NCBI GenBank assembly: GCA_937926195.1
Contig: CALEXZ010000072.1
Span: 1-24,690 of the forward strand
Length of the DNA: 24,690 bases
From: an uncultured Actinomyces sp.
GTDB lineage: Bacteria; Actinomycetota; Actinomycetes; Actinomycetales; Actinomycetaceae
Reading direction: 5' to 3'
A program made the translations under genes and the position numbers. Positions within the stretch are counted from its first letter, which is position 1. Every line of letters begins with the position of its first letter. The notes under the pieces were generated by a model. That model saw only the letters and a program-made list of their open reading frames with translations. It did no database searches and was not told where the DNA came from. Positions 1 through 7,297 of this stretch are shown piece after piece.

Positions 1-93
1 GGCCTCCACCTGGGAGCCGTGGGTGAGCCAGTTGCCGTAGGTGATCTCCGTGACCCGCAGGCCGGAGCTGCCGAGATTGCGGTAAGCGACCAT
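1..93 (-). CDS. Aldo/keto reductase, N-terminal 31 codons only
   Basis: Only the first 31 codons are present; the gene continues past the left edge of the window. The translation starts MVAYRNLGSSGLRVTEITYG, then NWLTHGSQVEA. This is the classical first beta strand of the NADPH-dependent aldo/keto reductase fold (Y-R-x-L-G-x-S-G-L-x-V-S-x-x-x-G), with the following W-L-T-x-G-x-Q segment typical of the potassium-channel beta-subunit-like subfamily. Family members reduce aldehydes and ketones; the substrate cannot be guessed. The ATG at 93 is preceded by a TAGGGT hexamer (100-105, minus strand) with a 6-base gap and no Shine-Dalgarno, so it is probably translated from a leaderless mRNA. Family call is fairly safe; subfamily is tentative. 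Confidence 0.75.
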   Translation of the reverse strand, partial: MVAYRNLGSSGLRVTEITYGNWLTHGSQVEA

Positions 94-99
94 GACGCC

Positions 100-105
100 A
101 CCCTA
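100..105 (-). promoter_or_regulatory. -10 hexamer of a leaderless promoter for the aldo/keto reductase
   Basis: TAGGGT on the minus strand matches the actinobacterial TANNNT -10 pattern and ends 6 bases before the ATG at 93. Transcription would start at or next to the start codon. No ribosome binding site is visible. Confidence 0.5.
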
Positions 106-150
106 TCCGCGCTCCGGCGCGAGGACGAGGGTGGTCGAGGGTGGAGGGGG

Positions 151-180
151 CCCGACGGCGTCCGGGCCCGGCCCGTCGGC
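151..180 (-). terminator. GC-rich inverted repeat downstream of DUF3043 gene
   Basis: CCGACGG (152-158) pairs with CCGTCGG (173-179) around an internal CCGGGCCCGG palindrome, 9 bases beyond the DUF3043 stop codon. There is no T-tract, which is common for actinobacterial terminators. It could instead be simple GC-rich chance structure. Confidence 0.35.
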
Positions 181-188
181 GCCCCGGA

Positions 189-803
189 TCAGGAGGGGTA
201 CTGGCCGCGCTTCACCTGCGGCCTGGGCAGGCGCTTGCGCCGAATCATGAAGCACCGGCTGAAGACGTAGAAGGCGATGACCCCCTGGGAGCGCACCTGA
301 TCGCGCCCGAACTTCTTGTACAGCAGCCCCCGCACGCGGTACCAGCACCACATGGCGTCGAGGAGCGCCAGGCCCAGCAGGCCGTAGACGGCCATGAGCA
401 CCCACAGGGAGACCATCGCCATCGTCGGTGTCGAGTAGACCGATATGCCCGCGACGGCCAGCAGCATGAGCAGCATGGACGGGAGGAACAGCTCGCCCAG
501 CGACCAGCGCGCGTCGACGTAGTCGCGGATGTAGCGACGCACGGGCCCCTTGTCCCGCGCGGGAAGGTAGCGCTCATCTCCTTCGAGCATGGCCTGCTGC
601 TGGCGCTGCCAGGCGGCGTCCTCCAGGGCGCGCTGCTCACGCTTGGCGGCCTTGCGGTCGGCGGGCACCACCGGGTGCAGTCCACGGGCCTGGGCGTCCC
701 TGCGCTTGGGCGTCGGGCGGCCCTTGCCGCCGCTCTTCGTGCTCGCAGCGGGCGTGGTGGGCGCAGCGGGCTCCGCGCCCGTGTCCTTCTTGAACAGGTT
801 CAC
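189..803 (-). CDS. DUF3043 family membrane protein
   Basis: This 204-residue protein of unknown function matches the actinobacterial DUF3043 layout. A low-complexity, charged cytoplasmic N-terminus (about residues 1-60, with a run PTPKRRDAQARGLHPVVPADRK) is followed by an amphipathic charged stretch (60-100), two hydrophobic membrane segments (about 106-124 and 129-150) and a basic tail ending RRKRLPRPQVKRGQYPS. It is probably an inner-membrane protein with both ends in the cytoplasm. Two GTG starts exist, at 809 and 803. I choose 803 because the -10 hexamer TAGCCT (810-815) sits 6 bases before it, the leaderless spacing seen elsewhere in this window, whereas the 809 start would directly abut the hexamer. 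It is divergent from the dipeptidase gene, with which its promoter overlaps. No biochemical role can be assigned. Confidence 0.8.
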   Translation of the reverse strand: MNLFKKDTGAEPAAPTTPAASTKSGGKGRPTPKRRDAQARGLHPVVPADRKAAKREQRALEDAAWQRQQQAMLEGDERYLPARDKGPVRRYIRDYVDARWSLGELFLPSMLLMLLAVAGISVYSTPTMAMVSLWVLMAVYGLLGLALLDAMWCWYRVRGLLYKKFGRDQVRSQGVIAFYVFSRCFMIRRKRLPRPQVKRGQYPS

Positions 804-809
804 CCGCAC

Positions 810-815
810 AGGCTA
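810..815 (-). promoter_or_regulatory. -10 hexamer for DUF3043 gene (leaderless)
   Basis: TAGCCT on the minus strand ends 6 bases before GTG 803. The place where its -35 should sit (about 833-838) is occupied by the -10 of the divergent dipeptidase promoter. Confidence 0.5.
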
Positions 816-830
816 CCGGGTCGGGAGCGC

Positions 831-836
831 TACCCT
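831..836 (+). promoter_or_regulatory. -10 hexamer for dipeptidase gene (leaderless)
   Basis: TACCCT ends 7 bases before ATG 844, with no Shine-Dalgarno. Its expected -35 position (about 808-813) overlaps the -10 of the opposing DUF3043 promoter. Confidence 0.55.
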
Positions 837-843
837 GCACACC

Positions 844-2250
844 ATGCTGACCGTCGACGCCGTGCGCTCCCTCGTCCGTTCCCGCTTCGAGACCATCGTC
901 CACGACCTCACCGACCTCGTCGCCATCCCCTCGGTCTCGGCCGGGACCCACGACCAGGTCCAGGTGGCGCGCTCGGCCGAGCACGTCGCCGAGCTGCTGC
1001 GCGCCGCGGGCCTTGAGGCCGAGGTCCTCAGCGTCGACGCCCCCGACGGCGTCGTCGGCCGTCCGGCCGTCCTCGCCCACCGTGCGGGCCCCGCGGGCTC
1101 CCCGCGCGTGCTGCTATACGCCCACCACGACGTCCAGCCCGTGGGCGACCCCGCCGCCTGGAAGCAGGAGGACCCCTTCGTCGCCGAGCGTCGCGGGGAG
1201 CGCCTCTTCGGACGCGGCAGCGCCGACGACGGCGCCGGCGTCGTCACCCACGTGCACGCCCTGCGTCTGCTGCGCGAGCTCGGCGACGGCGAGCTGCCCT
1301 GCTCGGTCACCGTCTTCATCGAGGGCGAGGAGGAGATCGGCTCGCCGTCCTTCGAGGCCTTCCTGCGTACCCACCGTGAGCGCCTGGAGTCCGACGTCAT
1401 CGTCGTGGCCGACTCCTCCAACTGGAAGGTCGGGGTGCCTGCGCTGACGACCTCGCTGCGCGGGGCGGTGAGCGTCAACGTGCGTCTGGACGTCCTCGAC
1501 CACGCCGTGCACTCGGGCCAGTACGGCGGTCCTGTCATCGACGCCGTCACCGCCATGTGCCGTCTGGTCGCCACCCTCCACGACGAGGCGGGGGACGTGG
1601 CCGTGGCGGGACTCGTCTGCCAGCCGGAGGCGGACGCCGCCTTCCCCGCCTACGCCGAGGAGGAGTTCCGGGCGGACGCCGGCGTGCTCGACGGCGTCGA
1701 GCTCATCGGCACCGGCGACATCACCGCCCGTCTGTGGACCAAGCCGACCCTGACGGTCATCGGCATGGACGTCACCCCGCTGAGCCTGGCCGGCAACGTC
1801 ATGGCCCCCTCCTGCACGGCGCGCCTGTCGATGCGCGTCGCCCCCGGCCAGGACCTGGAGGCGGCCGTTGACGCCCTCACGGCGCACCTGGTGGCCCGGG
1901 CCCCCTTCGGGGCCCGGGTGACGGTCGGCGTCCACGAGACCGGGCCCGGCTTCGACTGCTGCCGCGACATGCCCGCCGTGCGTGCGGCCCGGTGGGCGCT
2001 GGGCGCCGCCTTCGACCACGAGTGCGTGAGCATCGGGCAGGGCGGGTCCATCCCCTTCGTCGCCACCCTCCAGGAGACCTTCCCCCAGGCGCAGGTGCTC
2101 GTCACCGGTATCGAGGACCCCGACGCGCGTGCCCACAGCGAGGACGAGTCCATGCACCTGGGTGACCTGGAGCGGATCGTGGCCGCCGAGATGCTCCTGC
2201 TCGCGCAGCTGGGCGGCGCCGTCGAGAGCCCGGGCGGCCGGGCTCACTGA
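844..2250 (+). CDS. M20 family metallodipeptidase
   Basis: A 468-residue zinc-dependent dipeptidase of the M20 (ArgE/DapE/carnosinase) family, cleaving dipeptides in the cytoplasm; no signal peptide is seen. The active-site motifs appear in order. AHHDVQPVG gives the metal ligand His94 and catalytic-side Asp96. GRGSADDGAG (123-132) holds the bridging Asp. EGEEEIGS (160-167) holds the general-base Glu. VADSSN gives metal ligand Asp190. RAHSEDES near the C-terminus gives the last His ligand. A lid/dimerisation domain lies between about residues 200 and 330. An upstream in-frame extension is open, but the ATG at 844 fits both the family N-terminus and the leaderless -10 at 831-836. The glycerate-kinase-like gene follows after 3 bases, so the two are probably co-transcribed. 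The family call is firm; exact dipeptide preference is unknown. Confidence 0.9.
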   Translation: MLTVDAVRSLVRSRFETIVHDLTDLVAIPSVSAGTHDQVQVARSAEHVAELLRAAGLEAEVLSVDAPDGVVGRPAVLAHRAGPAGSPRVLLYAHHDVQPVGDPAAWKQEDPFVAERRGERLFGRGSADDGAGVVTHVHALRLLRELGDGELPCSVTVFIEGEEEIGSPSFEAFLRTHRERLESDVIVVADSSNWKVGVPALTTSLRGAVSVNVRLDVLDHAVHSGQYGGPVIDAVTAMCRLVATLHDEAGDVAVAGLVCQPEADAAFPAYAEEEFRADAGVLDGVELIGTGDITARLWTKPTLTVIGMDVTPLSLAGNVMAPSCTARLSMRVAPGQDLEAAVDALTAHLVARAPFGARVTVGVHETGPGFDCCRDMPAVRAARWALGAAFDHECVSIGQGGSIPFVATLQETFPQAQVLVTGIEDPDARAHSEDESMHLGDLERIVAAEMLLLAQLGGAVESPGGRAH

Positions 2251-2253
2251 GCC

Positions 2254-3477
2254 ATGAGGGTCCTGCTCGCCTGCGGGCCCATGCAGCCCGAGCCCGGCGG
2301 TGTGCCCCTGCCCGGGCTCGGGCTCGGGGCTGCCGACGTCTCCGAGGCCCTGGCCTCGGGCTGGTCCGCTCAGCGCCCACAGGACGTGCTCACGCTCCTG
2401 CCGCTGCCCGACGGCGGGGCCGGCAGCGCCCAGGCGGTCACGCCCGCACGGGTGCGCTCACACGAGGCCCTGGCCGCGCCGGGCCCGCTCGGCGACGTCC
2501 GCGAGGTCGACCTGCTCGGGCTCGAGGTGGCCCCTGCGGCCCCGGGCGGCTCCCGCAACGGGAGGATGTCGGCCTCACGCAGCTGGCTGCTGGACGCTGC
2601 GAGGCTCACGAGCCTGCCCGCGCAGGCGGGCCTGGCAGCCCAGGAGGCCCGTGAGGGCACCACCGCGGGCCTGGGGCTTGTCATCGCTGAGGCTCTGAGG
2701 CGCACGCGGCCGGGAGACACCATCGTCGTCGGGATGGCGCGCGCAGCGGTGCACGACGGAGGAGCCGGACTCGTCGAGGCCCTGGGCGGCGTCGTGGCCG
2801 CCCGCCGCCTCACGCAGGGGCGTGACATCGTCCTCGCCCTGGCCGACGGCGTCAGCCTGGGCGGGCTGTCTGGCGCCGGACAGGGGCTGAGCGCGCTCAC
2901 CGACCTCACAGCGCGCCAGTGCCAGGACCTCGACCGCGGCGCCTGCGCCACGGCCTCGCGCCTGGCGGCCGAGCTCGCACGCGCCCGTCCGGCGGAGCTG
3001 GAGGTGCGGGCGGCGGCCGACGGCGAGCAGAGCCGTGAGCGCGGGCTCACGGTCTCCTCCTGGGGCACCGGGGCCGCAGGAGGCGCGGCCCTCGTGCTGC
3101 GGGCTCTGGGCGCTCGCGCTCTGCCCGGCCCCAGGGTCATGGCCGCCCTCCTGGGGCTGGAGGCCGAGGCGTGGTCGCAGGACCTGCTGGTGACCGCCCA
3201 GGGTGAGGCCTACGACGTGCTGGCTGACAGTGTGCCGGCCGTCGTCGGAGAGACCGCCGTGCGCGAGGCCCTGCCCGCGGTGCTCGTCACCGGACGCTCG
3301 CTCGTGCCCAGGGGCGAGCTGGCCCAGGCGGGCATCGTCTCCCTGTCGTCCTTGCAGCAGGGCTCGGCCGACACTCCCTGGGACGAGGGCGGCGTACCGG
3401 GGATCGTGCGACGCCTGGAGGCCATGGGGCGGCGTCTGGCCCGCACCTGGTCGCGCTCAGCCCCGCCGACCGGGTGA
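2254..3477 (+). CDS. Glycerate kinase-like protein, degenerate motifs
   Basis: The 407-residue product resembles type-1 glycerate kinases (GarK/GlxK fold). It shares LLPLPDGGAGSAQAV near residues 48-62 (family L-P-x-A-D-G-G-E-G-T), a GLGLVIAEAL helix with IVVG and HDGGAGLVEALGG (157-179), GTGAAGGAALVLRALGA (271-287) and a final LVTGRSLVPRGELAQAGI strand-helix unit. Several signature residues are changed. The N-terminal D-S-F-K-G-S motif is absent (ACGPMQPEP instead), G-G-S-A-T-N-D-G-G reads GMARAAVHDGG, and the T-G-E-G-x-x-D segment reads TAQGEAYD. It may therefore be inactive on glycerate or have another substrate. It starts 3 bases after the dipeptidase stop with no clear Shine-Dalgarno, suggesting coupling by translation. 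It converges with lacI, whose stop lies 21 bases away. Confidence 0.65.
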   Translation: MRVLLACGPMQPEPGGVPLPGLGLGAADVSEALASGWSAQRPQDVLTLLPLPDGGAGSAQAVTPARVRSHEALAAPGPLGDVREVDLLGLEVAPAAPGGSRNGRMSASRSWLLDAARLTSLPAQAGLAAQEAREGTTAGLGLVIAEALRRTRPGDTIVVGMARAAVHDGGAGLVEALGGVVAARRLTQGRDIVLALADGVSLGGLSGAGQGLSALTDLTARQCQDLDRGACATASRLAAELARARPAELEVRAAADGEQSRERGLTVSSWGTGAAGGAALVLRALGARALPGPRVMAALLGLEAEAWSQDLLVTAQGEAYDVLADSVPAVVGETAVREALPAVLVTGRSLVPRGELAQAGIVSLSSLQQGSADTPWDEGGVPGIVRRLEAMGRRLARTWSRSAPPTG

Positions 3478-3498
3478 CTCGCCCTCGCCCGGGAGCCC

Positions 3499-4515
3499 TC
3501 AGCGGTGGGCCGGGGCGGGGGCGGTGGAGGCGCGCACGATGAGGTCGGGCAGGAAGAGCATCTCCGTGTCGGGCACGGGGTCTCCCGCGACGGTGTTGAG
3601 CAGGCTGGTGACCGCGGCCCGGCTGATGGCCGTCACCGGCTGGCGCACGGTGGTCAGCGGCGGGTCCGTCATGGGCATGAGCGGGGAGTCGTCGTAGCCG
3701 ATGACTGACAGGTCCCCAGGGACCTCCAGGCCCTCCGCCCGCGCCCCCTGGATGGCTCCCAGCGCCATGATGTCCGAGCCGCAGACGAGGGCGGTGCAGC
3801 CCTGCTCGATGAGGGCACGGGCCGCGCTGGCCCCGCCCTCGTAGGTGTAGAGGCTCTCGACCACCCGCAGCTGCTGGCCGGGCACGAGAGCTCGCATGGC
3901 CTCCTCGTAGCCGACCCGCTTGCGCTGGGCGGGGACCATGCGGGTCGGTCCCGTGGCCAGGCCGATGCGCCGGTGGCCCAGGCTCACCAGGTGCTCAACG
4001 GCGACGCGTGCGGCCACACGGTCGTCGGTGGTGAAGCCGGGGGCCGCGATGTTGGGGGCGTTGCCGTTGATGGCCACCACGGGCACCCCCCTCTCGCGCA
4101 GCCGCTGGTAGCGGGTGACGTCGCCGGTGAGGTCGGAGTGCCGGCCGGAGACGAAGACGATCCCGGCCACGCCCCTGTCCAGGAGCATCTCGATGTACGC
4201 GTCCTCGCTCGTGCCGCCCGGGGTCTGTGTGCACAGCAGGGGGATGCACCCGTCGGCGGCGAGGAGCTGCTCGATCTCCTGGGCGTACATGGGGAAGATG
4301 GGGTTACTCAGCTCGGGCACGATGAGCCCCACGAGGCCGTGGACCGCCTGGTGGAGGGTGTCGGGACGCTCGTAGCCGAGCAGGTCGAGAGCCACGAGGA
4401 CCTGCCGACGGGTGACGTCGGCGACGTTGGTCTTGCCGTTGAGGACCCGGGAGACGGTTGCCGTGGAGACACCGGCCTGGTCGGCGATGTCCGTCAACGT
4501 GATGCGATCAGCCAC
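3499..4515 (-). CDS. LacI family transcriptional regulator, probable maltose locus repressor
   Basis: This 338-residue protein has the usual LacI-family length. The N-terminal helix-turn-helix is unmistakable: ITLTDIADQAGVSTATVSRV at residues 5-24, followed by the NG-K hinge region and LLGYERP. The rest is a periplasmic-binding-protein-like effector domain, with LVGLIVPELSNPIFPMYAQEIE, the GRHSDLTGDV loop, GHRRIGLATGP and SVIGYDDSPLMPMTDPPLTTV. GTG 4515 is chosen because GGAG lies 6 bases upstream and the next residues fit the family start; a longer in-frame ATG at 4572 would lie inside the hairpin at 4541-4578. The gene is last in the malEFG direction, so it most likely represses this operon and is induced by maltose or a maltodextrin. 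The effector is inferred from the neighbours. Confidence 0.9.
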   Translation of the reverse strand: MADRITLTDIADQAGVSTATVSRVLNGKTNVADVTRRQVLVALDLLGYERPDTLHQAVHGLVGLIVPELSNPIFPMYAQEIEQLLAADGCIPLLCTQTPGGTSEDAYIEMLLDRGVAGIVFVSGRHSDLTGDVTRYQRLRERGVPVVAINGNAPNIAAPGFTTDDRVAARVAVEHLVSLGHRRIGLATGPTRMVPAQRKRVGYEEAMRALVPGQQLRVVESLYTYEGGASAARALIEQGCTALVCGSDIMALGAIQGARAEGLEVPGDLSVIGYDDSPLMPMTDPPLTTVRQPVTAISRAAVTSLLNTVAGDPVPDTEMLFLPDLIVRASTAPAPAHR

Positions 4516-4540
4516 GTCAGTCTCCGTTCTTGGTCGGTGT

Positions 4541-4578
4541 GGTCGTGTGGGGCCCCTCGTGCAGGGCCCCACACGACC
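4541..4578 (-). terminator. Strong 15-bp hairpin between malG and lacI
   Basis: A perfect inverted repeat: 4541-4555 pairs with 4564-4578, with an 8-base loop. It lies 13 bases past the malG stop and 25 bases before the lacI start. No T-run follows. Only 25 bases separate the hairpin from lacI and contain no -10 hexamer, so either partial read-through feeds lacI or a lacI promoter lies inside malG. Confidence 0.75.
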
Positions 4579-4591
4579 CGTAGGCGGGGAG

Positions 4592-5524
4592 TCAGCCCTT
4601 GACGGCGCCGGCGGTGGCGCCTCCGACGATGTACTTCTGCAGGTACTGGAACAGGGCGATGACCGGGATCATCGTCATGACCGCGCCCGCGGCGAACAGA
4701 CCCAGGTTGTTCGAGCGGTTGCCCGAGAGCATGCCGTACAGGCCCACGGCCAGGGTCTTCTTGGAGTCGTCGGTGAGGAAGATCGAGCCCAGGAGGAACT
4801 CGGAGATGATGCCGACGAAGGCCAGCAGGAAGGTCGTGGCCAGGATCGGCTTGAGGGAGGGCAGGAGGATCTTGGTGAAGACCTGCCAGTGGCTGCAGCC
4901 GTCGAGGATGGCCGCCTCGTCCAGGGACTTCGGGATGGTGTCAAAGGTGCCCTTGATGAGCCACACCTGACCCAGCGCACCGCCCATGAGAGCCAGGCAG
5001 TAGCCGGTGAGGGTGTTGAGACCGATGGCCGGGATGATCGTGCCGATGTCAGAGATCATGTTGTAGATCGCGATCATCGACAGGGTGGCCGGGAACATCA
5101 TGATGAGCAGCAGGGCCAGCAGGCCGCCGCGACGCCCCTTGAAGCGGAAGCGGCTGAAGGCGTAGGCGGCCAGGACCGACAGGAAGATCTGCACGGCGGC
5201 CACGACGGCGCACACGACGAGCGTGTTGGCGTACCAGAGGATGAAGGGGCCCTTGGCGCCCGACAGCAGGGTCTCGTAGTGCACGAAGGAGACGTCCGTG
5301 GGGATGAGCCTCGTCGAGGCGACGGTGCCCACGGGGTTGAGCGAGGCGCTGATGACGTACAGCACCGGGAAGGCGGCGAAGGCGAGGGCAGCGACGCCCA
5401 CGAGGTGGCGCCAGCCGATCTCGGCGAACCACCGTCCGAAGGACATGTGGTTCTCCTGCGGGGAGGCGTCGGAGCGCTCGGGGGCTGCGGACGCGCTGTC
5501 CGCGGTCGTGTTCGCAGTGGTCAT
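4592..5524 (-). CDS. malG: Maltose/maltodextrin ABC transporter permease, MalG type
   Basis: A 310-residue inner-membrane permease. After a Ser/Ala-rich N-terminal tail (about residues 1-30) there are six hydrophobic segments typical of MalG. The cytoplasmic EAA loop that contacts the ATPase is clear at residue 203 onward: EAAILDGCSHWQVFTKILLP, matching E-A-A-x3-G-x9-I-x-L-P. The protein ends in the characteristic LFQYLQKYIVGGATAGAVKG, close to the MalG family C-terminus. ATG 5524 has GGAAG 7 bases upstream. It starts 17 bases after the malF stop, consistent with an operon. It forms a heterodimer with the MalF-like protein to import maltose or maltodextrins. The substrate is inferred from family resemblance. 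Confidence 0.9.
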   Translation of the reverse strand: MTTANTTADSASAAPERSDASPQENHMSFGRWFAEIGWRHLVGVAALAFAAFPVLYVISASLNPVGTVASTRLIPTDVSFVHYETLLSGAKGPFILWYANTLVVCAVVAAVQIFLSVLAAYAFSRFRFKGRRGGLLALLLIMMFPATLSMIAIYNMISDIGTIIPAIGLNTLTGYCLALMGGALGQVWLIKGTFDTIPKSLDEAAILDGCSHWQVFTKILLPSLKPILATTFLLAFVGIISEFLLGSIFLTDDSKKTLAVGLYGMLSGNRSNNLGLFAAGAVMTMIPVIALFQYLQKYIVGGATAGAVKG

Positions 5525-5541
5525 GGTCGTTCTTCCTTCCC

Positions 5542-7125
5542 TCAGTTGACGTCCTCGAGCGCGCGGGTCGCCCGGAACTGGATGGCGGCGAGGACGCCGG
5601 TGATGACGAACAGGACGACGGAGACCGCTGAGGCGAAGCCGTAGTCGGCACCGCTGCCGCCGAAGGCGATGCGGTAGACGACGGAGATGAGGATGTCGGT
5701 GCCACCGCGGATGTACTCGCCCTCACCGAAGGGGCCACCGCGCGTGAGCAGCTGGATGGCGTTGAAGTTGTTGAAGTTGAAGGCGAAGGTGCTCACCAGC
5801 AGCGGGGCGACCGACACCAGCAGCAGCGGGGTGGTGATCCGCGTCGTCGTCTGCAGGCCGCTGGCACCGTCGATCCTGGCGGCCTCCTTGAGGTCCCCGG
5901 AGATCGACTGCAGGGCGCCGGTGCACACGATGAACATGTAGGGGAAGCCCATCCAGGTGTTGGTCAGCAGGACAGCGATCTTCGCCCAGGTGGGGTCACC
6001 CAGCCAGTTGATGTCCAGGTGCAGGGCGTTGTTGATGAGGCCGAAGTCCTTGTTGTAGAAGTTCGACCAGATGAGCAGGGAGATGAAGCCGGGCACCGCG
6101 TAGGGCAGCAGCAGGAAGGAGCGGTAGAGCTTCTTTCCGCGCACGCGGTCGTCGTTGAGCGTCAGGGCCAGGAAGTAGCCGACGAGGAAGGTCAGGAGCA
6201 TGGAGCCGCCGGCGAAGACCAGCGTCCACAGGAAGGCCCCGCCGAGCTGGCTGAGCAGGTTGGCGTTGGTGAACAGGTCCTTGAAGTTGGCGAAGCCGAC
6301 GTTCTGCAGCCACGACTGGGCGAGCCGGTTGCCGTTGGCGTCCACGAAGTACTCGGACTTGCCGACCTTCTGCACGGTGTAGGTGTTGCCCGTGACCGTG
6401 TCGGTGATGGTGTCGGTGGCCTCGTCGTAGACCATCGTCTTGGTGCCCTCGAAGGCGTTGCGCACGCCCTGGACCTTGATGGCCGAGTTCTCGGAGACGG
6501 ACAGGGTGAGGGCGCTGATGGCCTCGTAGTTGTCGTTGATCTCCTTGGCCGTGAGGATCGTGTAGCCCTCGGCGGCGGTGACGAAGCCGTCCTTGACGGT
6601 GACGTCAGCGGGGTCTGCCTTGCGCACCGTCTCACCGTCGGCCCCGAAGAGGACCTCGTTGGTGTCCGGGTCGACGAGGAACAGGGAGTAGGGGCCCTCC
6701 TCGGCGGTGCCGGTGGTGGCCACGGTGAGGTTGTAGATGGGGGAGTCGGCGGTCTGCTGGACCGAGTTGTTGGTGATGGAGGTGATCGCCTCGTCCTTGG
6801 TGCCCCGGAAGCCGTCACCGAAGTTCGTGAAGGCTGTCTGGATGGTGAGCACGATGGGGATGATGAGGAAGACGGCCAGGAAGAAAGTGCCCGGGAAGAC
6901 GTACTTGGCCGGGACGAAGCGCTTGGTGGAGTAGAGGGCGAAGATCGCCAGGGTGGCCAGGACGACCACCGCGAGCCACATCCACATCTTGAACTGGATG
7001 AGCAGGGGGACGAGGTAGATCGCCACGGAGAGCGTGGCCCCGAGGACGAGGACACGGCCCAGAAGCGAGCGGATCGTCGAGGTCCTCTCCTTCGGGCCGC
7101 TCGCGTGGGCGGAGGCGGACGACAT
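5542..7125 (-). CDS. malF: Maltose/maltodextrin ABC transporter permease, MalF type
   Basis: The 527-residue permease is close to the size of enterobacterial MalF. Three N-terminal membrane segments (about residues 24-43, 47-65, 76-97) precede a large extracytoplasmic domain (about 100-305), equivalent to the MalF P2 domain that embraces the binding protein. Five more membrane segments follow. The EAA loop begins at residue 414 (EAARIDGASGLQTTTRITTP). The C-terminus includes RGGPFGEGEYIRGGTDILIS, a typical MalF substrate-path region. ATG 7125 is preferred over an upstream in-frame ATG at 7167 because AAGGA lies 7 bases before it. The gene is separated from malE by 172 bases holding a strong hairpin, which probably lowers permease expression relative to the binding protein. 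Confidence 0.9.
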   Translation of the reverse strand: MSSASAHASGPKERTSTIRSLLGRVLVLGATLSVAIYLVPLLIQFKMWMWLAVVVLATLAIFALYSTKRFVPAKYVFPGTFFLAVFLIIPIVLTIQTAFTNFGDGFRGTKDEAITSITNNSVQQTADSPIYNLTVATTGTAEEGPYSLFLVDPDTNEVLFGADGETVRKADPADVTVKDGFVTAAEGYTILTAKEINDNYEAISALTLSVSENSAIKVQGVRNAFEGTKTMVYDEATDTITDTVTGNTYTVQKVGKSEYFVDANGNRLAQSWLQNVGFANFKDLFTNANLLSQLGGAFLWTLVFAGGSMLLTFLVGYFLALTLNDDRVRGKKLYRSFLLLPYAVPGFISLLIWSNFYNKDFGLINNALHLDINWLGDPTWAKIAVLLTNTWMGFPYMFIVCTGALQSISGDLKEAARIDGASGLQTTTRITTPLLLVSVAPLLVSTFAFNFNNFNAIQLLTRGGPFGEGEYIRGGTDILISVVYRIAFGGSGADYGFASAVSVVLFVITGVLAAIQFRATRALEDVN

Positions 7126-7250
7126 TGTCTGTTCCTTTCCGTGCCGGCGGTGTGGGCGCGGCGGCATCGATGGTCAGGGAGGGGCGGCCCGTCGGTGGGC
7201 ACGTGGGGAGGACCGGACCGCTGCTGCGGCTCGGTCACCGAGGGGGAGGG

Positions 7251-7289
7251 GCGTCGGGGCCGACGGCGCGGGCGCGTCGGCCCCGACGC
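7251..7289 (-). terminator. 15-bp intercistronic hairpin between malE and malF
   Basis: Positions 7251-7265 are perfectly complementary to 7275-7289, with a 9-base loop, starting 8 bases beyond the malE stop. It may act as a partial terminator or as a 3'-end stabiliser for malE mRNA. Enteric malE-malF carries REP elements at the equivalent place. Confidence 0.75.
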
Positions 7290-7297
7290 ACTGGGGA

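Noticed and set aside
589..843. Upstream in-frame extension of the dipeptidase
   Set aside because: It overlaps DUF3043 antisense and has no family similarity. ATG 844 fits the family N-terminus and the promoter.
4412..5644. 410-codon plus-strand frame over malG
   Set aside because: Repetitive Glu/Asp/Gln/Gly composition from reading malG backwards. MalG has a proper EAA loop and start.
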